This document shows, in pieces, positions 9,337 to 18,014 of a stretch of 64,000 nt of DNA. The position numbers were made by a program, and so were the translations under genes. The stretch is taken from NCBI RefSeq assembly GCF_000147335.1, contig NC_014501.1, forward strand, positions 3,984,001 through 4,048,000, given 5' to 3'. This DNA comes from Gloeothece verrucosa PCC 7822. Lineage in GTDB: Bacteria; Cyanobacteriota; Cyanobacteriia; Cyanobacteriales; Microcystaceae. The notes beneath the pieces are model-generated. The model was not told the DNA's origin and searched no databases. It saw only the letters and a list, made by a program, of their open reading frames with translations. Within the stretch, counting starts at the first letter, position 1, and each line of letters begins with the position of its first letter.

Positions 9337-9468
9337 GACTTACGCACTCCCAATTAAAAACAACGATTTTATGTCCCAAGCGAGTGCGGAACGCGTTCCG
9401 CACCCCAGCCTTGCGAAGGATCGCGGACAATCTCAGACCCCAATGATATCGTGGAGAGTGCGTAAGTC
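9337..9468. repeat. MITE-like element, copy 1 (132 bp)
   Basis: The ends are perfect 12-base inverted repeats: GACTTACGCACT at 9337-9348 and AGTGCGTAAGTC at 9457-9468. The interior carries a perfect 20-base palindrome at 9384-9403 centred on ACGCGT and no open reading frame. A related shorter copy lies at 29005-29093 and shares the left end and the adjoining attaaaaacaacgatttta segment. This is the structure of a non-autonomous miniature element; the transposase that would move it is not in the window. Confidence 0.8.
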
Positions 9469-9530
9469 CTAATTTAATCTGCTCAAGTTAAGAAATAAAC
9501 CTCTAACCCTTTCCCTACACCCATTCCCCT

Positions 9531-9652
9531 ACACCCTGCCGCCAAGAACGGTTTAGGTGCGTTACGCTCCGCTATACTGCCTCGCGGCAGAACAAAATTG
9601 AATTAGAAACACCCTGCCGCCAAGAACAATTTAGGTGCGTTACGCTCCGCTA
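9531..9652. repeat. Pair of 44-bp direct repeats
   Basis: Copies at 9531-9574 and 9609-9652 are nearly identical (acaccctgccgccaagaac, then ggtgcgttacgctccgcta); the main difference is gg versus aa in the middle. They are separated by 34 bases including ctgcctcgcggcag, a short palindromic stretch. They look like intergenic repeat elements, not gene fragments. Confidence 0.75.
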
Positions 9653-10197
9653 ACACACCCTACAGTAGCCTACCGATTTATTTTAAAAATTGTCTCTTAT
9701 AATTTAAACCCCTCTCCTAATTAAATGGGGAGGGGCACTATTAGTCAATCAACTAATTATTCACCAAACAGAGTTCTTAAAATGAATTATACATTAGTCA
9801 ATCTATTTAAGCTTTTTTCTTAATATTTAATTAAAAATTAAGCAAAAAATATCTTACCCTAAAATAGGCTCCCTAACCATTAATAATTGTTAAAATTTAA
9901 GACTTTTAGCGAGGGCAAGGTATGTATTAAGCCCTCTCTTCTTAAGCCAAACCCCAAAAAATCTATCGCAAGCGGTATGAATAAAAGCCAAACTTGTGAT
10001 AATTTGTCAAAAATTATCAGATCAAAAAAAAGTTAAATAAAAAAATATATATAATTCATAGAGCTTATTGGCATACTTAAAAAAATGACAATCTTAAAAT
10101 TATCTGTTAAAAAAAGATTAAAATGGATTTATAGAGAAGCCATCGCTTCAAAGCCATTTAGGGTTAAATTTGCTCCAACTTTTGTGCATCCTGTCCT

Positions 10198-13100
10198 ATG
10201 CTGATAGATTATCGCCCTCAGATTCAACGCCACACCATCGCGGTTTTATCCGTCACAATAGCCCTATTGCTGATGTTACTCATTAATCCTTGGATTTCAA
10301 TGCAATCATCGCCTTTTTTAATGTTTTTCTTGGCTGTTACCGTCAGCGCGTGGTATGGGGGAATCAAACCCGGATTAGTGGCAACCATCTTATCGGCATT
10401 GGCTAGTTATTATTGGTTTGTTCTGCCGCTTCACAGCTTTGATTTAATTTTAACCGAGGCTTTTCGTACTCTAATTTTTTTCATAGAATGTTGTTTAATT
10501 TGTATCTTGTGCGAAGCGTTACATCAAGCTAAAAAACGAGTGGAGCAAAATTTACAATTTCTTCAAGAAAAAGAAGCTCTGCTCGAGATGACTAATACAC
10601 AAGTTTCTCAAATTTTAGAAAGCATTACGGAAGGATTTTTTACGGTAGATCATCAATGGGGTTTTACCTATATTAATCATCATTGTGAAATGATTTTTGA
10701 GAGAGCAAAGCAAGAACTATTAGGTCAAAATATTTGGCAAGTGCTACCCGAAGTCGAAGCCACCGTTTATGAACAATTTCATCAAGCCCTCGCTCAACAA
10801 AGATCAATCCGTTTAGAAAAAAGTATTTTTAGTCAATCTGAACAATATTATGAGATCCGTGCTTACCCAATTCCAAAAGGATTAGCGGTGTATGTTTTAG
10901 ATGTGACAGAGCAACGACTGGCTAACCGACAATTAAAAGAATCGGAATTGCGTTTTCGACAACTAGCCGAGAATATTGACCAAGTTTTTTGGATTTCCTC
11001 GGCTCAAAAAGCCAATTTACTTTATATTAGTCCAGCCTATCAAACTATTTGGGGAAAAAGCTGTGATAGTCTTTATGAATTTCCTCGCTCTTGGCTAGAT
11101 TCTGTGCATCCAGAAGATCAACAACGAGTGGCTAAAGCCACTGAAAAATTGCGAAGTACGCAAGAAGACTTTAAGGAAGATTATCGCATTATTCGACCAG
11201 ACGGAGAAATTCGTTGGATAGCCGCCAGAACCTTTTTTATTCGCGATGAAAATGGCAATAAATATCGAGTGGCAGGACTCGCTGAAGATATAACCGAACG
11301 CAAACGAGCAGAAGAAGCAAATAAAGAAAGTGAGCGGCGTTTTCGTCGTTTAGTAGAATCAAATCTTTTTGGCGTAGCCTTTGCTAATACCCAAGGAAAA
11401 GTTCACTATGCCAATGATTATTATCTGCGGATGCTAGGATACACTCAACAAGAATTACAAGCGGGTTTAATTTCTTGGGAGCGGATGACTCCGGCAGAAT
11501 GGTTACCTCTAGATTTTAAAGCCTTAGAAGAACTGAAAATCAAAGGAGTAGCTACTGCGTTTGAAAAAGAATATTTTCACAAAAAAGGTCAACGAGTTCC
11601 CATTCTCATTGGTGCGGCTTTTCTCGATGAACCCTACTCAAAAGCGACAGAAATGATCGGCTTTTTTCTAGACTTAACCCGCGTCAAAGAAGCCGAAAAA
11701 GCCTTACAACGCCGAGAAGAAGAATTACACTTAATTGCTGATGCGGCTCCGGCCTTAATTGCCTATGTAGATGCTAATGAATGTTATCGATTCAATAACG
11801 GTCGTTATGAACAGTGGTTTGGCATTCCCATTGAGCAAATCAAAGGAAAAACCATTAAAGAAACAATCGGAGACAAACTTTATCAAGATATTCGTCCTCG
11901 CATTGAGCAAGTTTTGAAAGGAGAAGAAGTCAGCTATGAGCAGGAAATATTTTTACCCATCGGCGAGTGTCGTTACATTAGAGCTAACTATGTGCCCCGG
12001 TTTGATGGTGAGGGAAAAGTGGAGGGATTTGTGGCCCTCATTAACGATATCACTGATCGCAAGCGCATAGAAGACAACTTACGCGAAAGTGAGGAGCGTT
12101 TCCGCATGATGGCTAATAGTTCCCCTGTGATGATTTGGGTAAGCGATGAAACTGGAGGGCGTACTTTTGTCAATCAGACATGGTTAAATTTAAGCGGACG
12201 GAGTTTTCAAGAAGAATTAGGAGACGGTTGGACAAAAAGCCTACACCCAGAGGATGTATCCCGTTGTTTAGATACTTATTTATATGCTTTAGACGCTCAT
12301 CAACCTTTTGAAATCGAATACCGTATTAAAGCCGCCAATGGTGAATATCGCTGGATTTTGGAGCGCGGATGTCCTAGATTTACTAAGTTTGCTAAGTTTA
12401 GCGGTTATATTGGCTCTTGTACCGATGTTACAGAACGACAACGCGCCCTACAAGCTTTGCAAGAAAGCGAACAAGCACTCCAGCAACACGCTCAAATGCT
12501 CGATTTAGCCAATGATAGTATTATTATTTGCGATTTAGATGAGTCTATCGCTTATTGGAATCAGGGAGCCGAACGTCTCTACGGTTGGACAAAAGCGGAA
12601 GTACAAGGACAACGGATTAATAGTTTACTCAAAACCGTTTTTCCTCAATCGATCTCAGAAATTCACGATATCCTCAAAACTTTGGGATACTGGCAGGGAG
12701 AATTAACTCAAACCCGGGAAGATGGTAGTCAAATTGTTGTCAGTAGTCGCTGGACACTACAATATAATTCAGATGGTCAACCCATTGCTATTTTAGCAAT
12801 TAGTGATGATATTACTGAACGTAAGCAGGTAGAAGCGGCATTACTCAGAAGTGAAGAACGCTTTCGGGGTATCTTTGAGCAAGCGGCGGTGGGGATGTCC
12901 CTTTTGAATCTTGAGGGTCGATGGTTGCGAGTCAATCACAAACTCTCTCTTATTGTGGGATATTCTCCAGAAGAATTACTAGAAATGACTTTTCAAGAGA
13001 TTACCTACCCCGAAGACTTAGAAACCAACCTCAATTACGTGCGGCAACTGTTAGCCGGTGAGATTGAAACCTACTCAATGGAAAAACGCTATATCCGCCG

Positions 13101-13974
13101 AGATCAATCGCTAATTTGGGTTGAAATCACCGTTTCTTTGGTGCGAGAAGCCGGTCATTCCAGCCAGCAAATAGGTCAGCCTCAATATTTTATTACTGTT
13201 GTAGAAGAGATTGGTGAACGCAAACAAGCAGAAAGGGCTTTACAAGAACGGGCAGTAGAATTGACCTCTCTCAATACGGTTTTGGCCAGCACTACTGCCA
13301 TGTTGCAAAAACGCAATCAGGAATTAGATCAATTTGCCTATATTGTTTCTCATGACCTTAAAGCGCCCTTGAGGGCAATTGCTAATTTATCGGAATGGAT
13401 AGAAGAAGACTTGCAAGCTGAACTGCCTCCGGAAAATCAACAACAATTGCAGTTGTTACGACAGCGTGTTTATCGGATGGAAAATTTAATTAATGGGGTC
13501 TTAGAATATTCTCGGGTTGGGCGTAAGGAAACCACCATAGAAACTTTTTCGGTTTTGGAACTATTAACAGATGTGATTGATTCATTATCTCCACCGCCAA
13601 CGTTTACTATCGAAATTGTTTCACCTATGCCAACGTTAACGGGAATTAAATTATTTTTAGGGCAGATATTTTCTAATTTAATTGGTAATGCCATTAACCA
13701 TCATCCTCGTGCTGATGGTCATGTTTGGATCAGCGCCAAGGAGCTAGAAAATTTTTATGAGTTTGCCGTTTCTGATGATGGGAAAGGCATTGCCCCAGAA
13801 CATCACCAACGAATTTTTGGCATTTTTCAAACCTTAGAAAAATCTGAAAAACCGGAAAGTACAGGCATTGGTTTGGCAATTGTTAAAAAAATTGTCGAGC
13901 TTCAAGGGGGTAATATTACTGTTGAGTCTGAAGTGAATCAAGGGACAACTTTTCACTTTAGCTGGCCGAAATAA
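10198..13974 (+). CDS. Membrane-anchored multi-PAS sensor histidine kinase
   Basis: A 1258-residue two-component sensor. The N-terminus (about 12-105) has four hydrophobic helices resembling the DUF4118 membrane domain of KdpD-type kinases. Then follow about seven PAS/PAC units in tandem, recognisable by repeated ends such as VTEQRLANRQ, ITERKRAEEA, ITDRKRIEDN, VTERQRALQA, ITERKQVEAA and IGERKQAERA. The HisKA domain has the phospho-acceptor His1052 in IVSHDLKAPLRAI, and the ATPase domain has GNAINHH (N box), DDGKGI and GIGLAIVKK. There is no receiver domain and no response regulator gene next to it, so its partner is elsewhere. None of the PAS units shows an obvious chromophore cysteine. The gene is single and follows the 1-kb repeat-rich gap. 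Confidence 0.92.
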   Translation: MLIDYRPQIQRHTIAVLSVTIALLLMLLINPWISMQSSPFLMFFLAVTVSAWYGGIKPGLVATILSALASYYWFVLPLHSFDLILTEAFRTLIFFIECCLICILCEALHQAKKRVEQNLQFLQEKEALLEMTNTQVSQILESITEGFFTVDHQWGFTYINHHCEMIFERAKQELLGQNIWQVLPEVEATVYEQFHQALAQQRSIRLEKSIFSQSEQYYEIRAYPIPKGLAVYVLDVTEQRLANRQLKESELRFRQLAENIDQVFWISSAQKANLLYISPAYQTIWGKSCDSLYEFPRSWLDSVHPEDQQRVAKATEKLRSTQEDFKEDYRIIRPDGEIRWIAARTFFIRDENGNKYRVAGLAEDITERKRAEEANKESERRFRRLVESNLFGVAFANTQGKVHYANDYYLRMLGYTQQELQAGLISWERMTPAEWLPLDFKALEELKIKGVATAFEKEYFHKKGQRVPILIGAAFLDEPYSKATEMIGFFLDLTRVKEAEKALQRREEELHLIADAAPALIAYVDANECYRFNNGRYEQWFGIPIEQIKGKTIKETIGDKLYQDIRPRIEQVLKGEEVSYEQEIFLPIGECRYIRANYVPRFDGEGKVEGFVALINDITDRKRIEDNLRESEERFRMMANSSPVMIWVSDETGGRTFVNQTWLNLSGRSFQEELGDGWTKSLHPEDVSRCLDTYLYALDAHQPFEIEYRIKAANGEYRWILERGCPRFTKFAKFSGYIGSCTDVTERQRALQALQESEQALQQHAQMLDLANDSIIICDLDESIAYWNQGAERLYGWTKAEVQGQRINSLLKTVFPQSISEIHDILKTLGYWQGELTQTREDGSQIVVSSRWTLQYNSDGQPIAILAISDDITERKQVEAALLRSEERFRGIFEQAAVGMSLLNLEGRWLRVNHKLSLIVGYSPEELLEMTFQEITYPEDLETNLNYVRQLLAGEIETYSMEKRYIRRDQSLIWVEITVSLVREAGHSSQQIGQPQYFITVVEEIGERKQAERALQERAVELTSLNTVLASTTAMLQKRNQELDQFAYIVSHDLKAPLRAIANLSEWIEEDLQAELPPENQQQLQLLRQRVYRMENLINGVLEYSRVGRKETTIETFSVLELLTDVIDSLSPPPTFTIEIVSPMPTLTGIKLFLGQIFSNLIGNAINHHPRADGHVWISAKELENFYEFAVSDDGKGIAPEHHQRIFGIFQTLEKSEKPESTGIGLAIVKKIVELQGGNITVESEVNQGTTFHFSWPK

Positions 13975-14107
13975 TCCTATTTGAGCAAATGAACTCCCCA
14001 CAGTTCCCTAGATGGTGAAAAAATTCCTCACTGTCGGTAACTTTGCTTGCGTCCTCTTTGCAAGAAGATTAGCTGATCACTACAAAGGTTTGAGCATAGC
14101 GAAAAGC

Positions 14108-14704
14108 CTATTTTTTGGCTAATTTATGCTTGAAAAAACTCCCGAATCCTAAAGCCGCTCCTACACCGAGAAGGGTTAGCGGCTCAGGTACAACGGATGT
14201 GGCTGTGTAAAAGGCTCCTGAGTTTTGACTCGCTGAAGTATTATTGTATATATAAATGAGTTGTGAAAGCTCTGTTGTATGTTCTTGAAATTGTACGAAA
14301 TTACCCCCGTTAAAAAAAGTAATGACCTCTCGCTCTGGTGGGGCATCAAAGAGCAAATTTCCCCCATCTATATAGAGGCTAATGCCATCACGCTCCATTA
14401 AGTCTCCTTCTCCTTTTTCAAAGTTAGATTTAGATGCTCTTAAAGTTTGTTCTCCCGCAGGCCCTTGGTATGTAAAGGCAAAACTCCAGTCGGGTAAGCT
14501 ATCTAAAGAGACTGCATTCGCTAAACCTTCGTTAATGGTTCCTGATGTGCTGAATTTACCCGTTAGAGAAGTAAAATCATCAGGGTAAGGATTCAGGTTA
14601 AAACTGAAATAAAAGGTGACGGCTTTGGCGGAAGTGGCGAACAAGCTAGAACCTATAACAATTATAGTTCCTAAGCTTAAAGATATGACCTGTTTTAAGC
14701 TCAT
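14108..14704 (-). CDS. PEP-CTERM sorting-domain protein
   Basis: A 198-residue exported protein. From the preferred start at 14704 it has a signal peptide (MSLKQVISLSLGTIIVIGSS, cleaved near ATSAKA) and at its C-terminus the PEP-CTERM signal: VVPEP, a hydrophobic helix (TLLGVGAALGFGSFF) and a basic tail KHKLAKK. This signal is recognised by an exosortase, not encoded here, and directs surface sorting. The middle is a beta-rich unknown domain with NLNPYPDDFTSLTGKFSTSG. The start at 14704 is favoured over the upstream ATG at 14731 because AGGGG lies five bases before it. Family members often belong to the extracellular matrix; the specific role is unknown. Confidence 0.88.
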   Translation of the reverse strand: MSLKQVISLSLGTIIVIGSSLFATSAKAVTFYFSFNLNPYPDDFTSLTGKFSTSGTINEGLANAVSLDSLPDWSFAFTYQGPAGEQTLRASKSNFEKGEGDLMERDGISLYIDGGNLLFDAPPEREVITFFNGGNFVQFQEHTTELSQLIYIYNNTSASQNSGAFYTATSVVPEPLTLLGVGAALGFGSFFKHKLAKK

Positions 14705-14895
14705 AAGTACCCCTGTGTAAAGAATTTTCAATCTAAAGACTTAGCTAAGTAAATACTCTAGATAGATCTATTTATAAATTGTCATAATTGTCACTAAAAT
14801 GCAAGGTCTGTTCAGCCAGATTAACCCTAGCCTGACAAATCTTAAAAAATTGTGTTTCAATAAGACAAAACTTATTGTTTTTCTGGACAGAGCCG

Positions 14896-14997
14896 ATGGT
14901 TAATACCCGTGATTATCCTCTGGTGGTTGCCCGAAGACAAGGGTGCATGGTACAAGATGTCGATGGCAATGTTTTTTTTAGATATGAATTATTCTGA
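14896..14997 (+). pseudogene. N-terminal remnant of a class III aminotransferase
   Basis: From the ATG at 14896 the frame reads TRDYPLVVARRQGC and then MVQDVDGNVF, the hallmark N-terminal segment of 4-aminobutyrate/ornithine-type class III aminotransferases (family pattern YPLVV.RG.G..V.DVDGN.FLDF). It then runs through a tract of eight T (14972-14979) into a different frame and stops at 14995-14997, just inside the DUF1338 gene. With seven T it would read FLDMNYSEL and join the DUF1338 protein in frame. About 90% of an aminotransferase (normally some 420 residues) is missing. It is best explained as the scar of a deletion in an aminotransferase-DUF1338 gene pair. Confidence 0.7.
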
Positions 14998-15889
14998 GTT
15001 GACTTTTCAATTGTGGCACCGGTTATGGGTTGATTACCGTGAACGGGTAACCTATGCCCGGATTTATGAGCAGATGATTTTGGATGCAGGGGGAAAGGTG
15101 GCTAATGATCATATTGCTTTTCGTTCTTTGCGGCTGACGGTTAATTGTGATCATAAAAGTGTTAATTTAGGCATTCCTTATTTGGCTAATTTGGTGGAAA
15201 AGTTAGGCTATGTTGTTAGGGGAGAATACCATTTTCCTTCTTCCCATCTCTACGCCCGCCATTATCAGCACCCTGAACAAGATTTATATGATTTACCTAA
15301 GCTTTTTATTAGTGAGTTGATGGTTGATGAGTTACCAGAGTTTATTATTCAACAAATTCAAAAAACCGTTGATTCTGGCACATTTTTTGATTTAGAGCAA
15401 GTTTCTTTTGATGGGGAAAAAGAACAGCTATTAACTCAATTACAAGGGGTTTTTACTCGTCCTTGGGCTGTGCCTTCTAAGTCAGTGGTAGAAGCGGTTA
15501 ATGAGGTGTCTCAATATGGCGCTTGGGTGCTAATTCATGGTTACGGCGTTAATCATTTTACAGGCTATATTAACCGTCAAAATACAGCTAAATATCCGGA
15601 TATTGAAAGTACGGCTAAAGGGTTGGCTGATTTGGGTGTGCCGATGAAATCTACTATTGAGGGAAGTCGAGGAAGCGGCTTAAGACAAACAGCTACTCAT
15701 GCGGTTACAGAAATGGTGACACTCAAGGATGATACTACAGGAGAATTAACCCAGATTCCTTGGACTTATGCTTATTATGAAATAGCCCAGCGCAATATAA
15801 TAGAAAGTGAAGCGGGGAAAACGATTCTCTTTGAAGGGTTTTTGGATGCCCAGGCTAAGAATTTATTTGAAATGACCCGAAAAAGTTAG
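14984..15889 (+). CDS. DUF1338 family protein (2-oxoadipate dioxygenase/decarboxylase-like)
   Basis: A soluble protein of about 301 residues of the DUF1338/HglS family, Fe(II)-dependent enzymes that in bacteria convert 2-oxoadipate to 2-hydroxyglutarate in lysine breakdown. Diagnostic segments are LWHRLWVDYRERV, ANDHIAFRSLRL (with the metal-ligand His), the ALIHGYGVNHFTGYIN-like region with two more His residues, and the C-terminal ETVILFEGF-like end (KTILFEGFLDAQ). The frame is open back to 14909, but those upstream codons overlap the aminotransferase remnant in another frame, so Met at 14984 is taken as the start. No ribosome site precedes it; translation may be coupled to the remnant, which ends 11 bases downstream. 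Specificity here is inferred from the family. Confidence 0.82.
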   Translation: MNYSELTFQLWHRLWVDYRERVTYARIYEQMILDAGGKVANDHIAFRSLRLTVNCDHKSVNLGIPYLANLVEKLGYVVRGEYHFPSSHLYARHYQHPEQDLYDLPKLFISELMVDELPEFIIQQIQKTVDSGTFFDLEQVSFDGEKEQLLTQLQGVFTRPWAVPSKSVVEAVNEVSQYGAWVLIHGYGVNHFTGYINRQNTAKYPDIESTAKGLADLGVPMKSTIEGSRGSGLRQTATHAVTEMVTLKDDTTGELTQIPWTYAYYEIAQRNIIESEAGKTILFEGFLDAQAKNLFEMTRKS

Positions 15890-15909
15890 AAAGTAGGAGT
15901 TGAAAAACT

Positions 15910-16275
15910 ATGTTTGCTCATAATACCGACCTTTACAACTCTCACGAAGTTGATGAAAAAATCCGTAAAATAGCAGAGGCGGCTATTGAAAAAGATAAGC
16001 TAACCGAAGAACAAGAAGAAAAATTAAAAAAATTGTACTTTCAATATGTAGGGGAAGAAGAATATTATTATGGAAAACGACAAGAGGAAAGTTTTAACAA
16101 AAATTTACCGATTTTGATTAAACAGTATTCAGGTAAGTATGTTTTATTTGAGGATGGAAAAGTTATAGATTATGACCTTGATGAAGATACTTTATTAGAT
16201 AGAGTTGAAGAAACTGATTTTTATCAATCAAGAAATGCTATTTATGTTAGACAAGTGCCTCAATATACTCTTTAG
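15910..16275 (+). CDS. Small acidic DUF5678-like protein
   Basis: A 121-residue, highly charged protein. The first 60 residues are predicted helical with many Glu and Lys (KLTEEQEEKLKKLYFQYVG). The second half has the pattern KQYSGKYVLFEDGKVIDYD, similar to the DUF5678 domain found in short bacterial and archaeal proteins of unknown function. A TAGGAG ribosome site lies at proper distance before the ATG. The next gene begins 4 bases after its stop, so the two are almost surely co-translated. No catalytic motif is seen. The family match is tentative. Confidence 0.75.
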   Translation: MFAHNTDLYNSHEVDEKIRKIAEAAIEKDKLTEEQEEKLKKLYFQYVGEEEYYYGKRQEESFNKNLPILIKQYSGKYVLFEDGKVIDYDLDEDTLLDRVEETDFYQSRNAIYVRQVPQYTL

Positions 16276-16279
16276 CTGA

Positions 16280-16684
16280 ATGGAAATTTATCCCTATCAA
16301 TACAATCAACTTACCCAACAATATCTTCCTATTATTGAAATCAAAATTAGAAATCTTAAAAATCCTGACTTTGAAATCAAAGACTTAGGTATATTAGACA
16401 CTGGCTCTGATATTACCCTCATTCCTTTTTCTGTACTTTCTAGATTAAATACTTTAACTGCGAAAAGAAAGCCTATTGAATTTTACGGAGTAGGTAATAA
16501 AAAAACAATAGGTATTGCTTACCGCCTTGCTGTCAGCCTAGACACGGGAAATTTTTTTAAGACAATAGTTTATGGTTGTGCAGAAGATGATACTCAGGGA
16601 ATCATGATTATCGGTAGAAACATTCTTAATAGATTTAGTATCACCTTCGACGGGATTAACAAACAGATAATCATTAATGATTAA
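16280..16684 (+). CDS. Retropepsin-like aspartic protease-fold protein
   Basis: A 134-residue protein with the aspartic protease signature: GILDTGSDITLIP, catalytic Asp40 in DTGS, and a later hydrophobic segment GIMIIGRNILNRFSITFD that matches the second conserved element of retropepsin folds (the ILGR/IIGR strand). The length fits a single-domain protease that works as a dimer. Small proteins of this kind are common in cyanobacteria, typically paired with a short partner gene as here. The substrate is unknown. Its stop overlaps by 4 bases the stop of the convergent PIWI-RE remnant. Confidence 0.82.
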   Translation: MEIYPYQYNQLTQQYLPIIEIKIRNLKNPDFEIKDLGILDTGSDITLIPFSVLSRLNTLTAKRKPIEFYGVGNKKTIGIAYRLAVSLDTGNFFKTIVYGCAEDDTQGIMIIGRNILNRFSITFDGINKQIIIND

Positions 16685-18014
16685 GAGTTTTCGGATTCTT
16701 CTTCAGACTGATTATATGACCACTCTTTAGTTTTCTTAGCTAAAGAAAGAGGTAGGGGATATTCACACTCTTCAGAAGTCCACCAATGACTATCTCTAAG
16801 TTCGTGAGTAATTGCATGATGAAGATAAAATTTTTCAGGAGACGGCGTTGCTAAAATATTATAAGCGCGAGCTTGTGGGGCTTTCCAATATGTTGTTTGA
16901 GATGGGTTACGAGGAATATATTTGGGAATGCACATACCTGTCTCAGGGTCGCGTCGATTTACCTTCTTTCCCTCTTCGTTAGTCTCTTGCTCATATCCCT
17001 TTGATTCCCATGTGTCAAAACGACTCATTTGATTGCCTAAATTATTATTTGTTGTTCCTTTTTTAGCAACACTTAACACAGTTTGAGTGAATTTAGTGGT
17101 ATCCAAATTAAAATCTTGGGGAATAAATATTCCTTGTGCAAAAGAGGCAGCACGTTCGCTACCTCTAAACGTTGTAACATTTCCCTGAATATTGGGCTTT
17201 TCCATTCAGTAACATAGCCTTTTTTTTCTTTACGATAATGAGCTTCAATAACAGTAAATGCGTTAGGTTCTAGTAAGGTGTAATCTCCTAACCAAGACCG
17301 TAGTCGTCGAACGTAGCATCGGGTGGTTTTATCCTCCAACCGAACCTCTGGAGTATTTCCCTGCTTGACTATCCAACGCTTCATCTGAAAGTGGAGATTG
17401 ACTTTTAGATGAGCAAGATCACTTTGAGTTGAAATAATAATCGCAATAGAAGTTCGATGACCATGAATGTTTTGACGCGGCGGCCAAGAGACTAACTCAA
17501 CAGTATTTTTCTGTCGACCTGGGCCAAATAAAAGCTTAAAATGATAGTCTCCTATTTGATATTCATGTTTAGTAAGTTCCACTGCGATCACCCAAGAAGG
17601 GGCCCAAAATTTCAAATCCTCTGCTGTTGCTGGCAACCAATGAAATTGATCCGCTTGACAAAATGGCATTAATGCTGTATGTTGAGAGGCTGGGTAACAT
17701 ACTTCAACCCATATTTTAAACAAGAGAGCTAAAATTTGTGGATCGACGGGTGTATAAGCCAAAAAAGCGGCAGGGTTCGGTTGACGGTTAACGGTAGGTT
17801 TGTTGATAACTCGAATCTGAGGCAGCAAAAGCCGCATAATATCTTCTAAAACAGAAGTCCGAGCATTTTCGTGTGGTTTTCCGTAATGCTGATTAAATCT
17901 TTCTATATTGGGAAAGGGCATGATATAGCCGCTAATATTTTCAGTCAGACTCTCGGTATAGTCAAGATAGATGGGCTGAAGGTAATTAAGATTTACATTT
18001 TTCTTTTGCTTCAT
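16681..18014 (-). pseudogene. Broken pPIWI-RE gene (N- and C-terminal parts, middle missing)
   Basis: Two pieces in different frames. The 5' piece (18014-17073, 313 codons) resembles the N-terminal pPIWI_RE_X domain (DUF3962): APSWVIAVELTKHEYQIGDY, VELVSWPPRQN, LHFQMKRWI. The 3' piece (17205-16681, 174 codons) resembles the C-terminal end of the RNase H/PIWI domain (DUF3893): YWKAPQARAYNILAT, then HHAITHELRD and the terminal PLPLSLAKKTKEW. The pieces overlap by 133 bases at 17073-17205. Intact pPIWI-RE proteins are roughly 900 or more residues; about half, including the MID region and most of the RNase H core with the namesake Arg and Glu, appears to be gone. The gene starts inside the helicase stop (ATGA overlap), as in the third gene of the island. 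Domain calls rest on remembered family patterns. Confidence 0.72.

Larger units (their letters stand above)
9198..10197. other. Repeat-rich 1-kb intergenic region
   Basis: No gene is supported. The region contains a 132-bp element with terminal inverted repeats (9337-9468), a pair of 44-bp direct repeats (9531-9574 and 9609-9652), and a GC-rich hairpin at 9709-9735 (CCCCTCTCC against GGGGAGGGG). The rest, 9740-10197, is AT-rich and should contain the promoter of the histidine kinase gene. Confidence 0.7.

Noticed and set aside
14909..14983. Upstream part of the DUF1338 frame (IILWWLPEDKGAWYK) as a true N-terminus
   Set aside because: The same bases encode conserved aminotransferase residues in another frame, and DUF1338 proteins begin near LTFQLWHRLW.
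15910..16684. Toxin-antitoxin pair
   Set aside because: The tight linkage fits, but the second protein has an aspartic-protease signature and neither resembles a known toxin or antitoxin.
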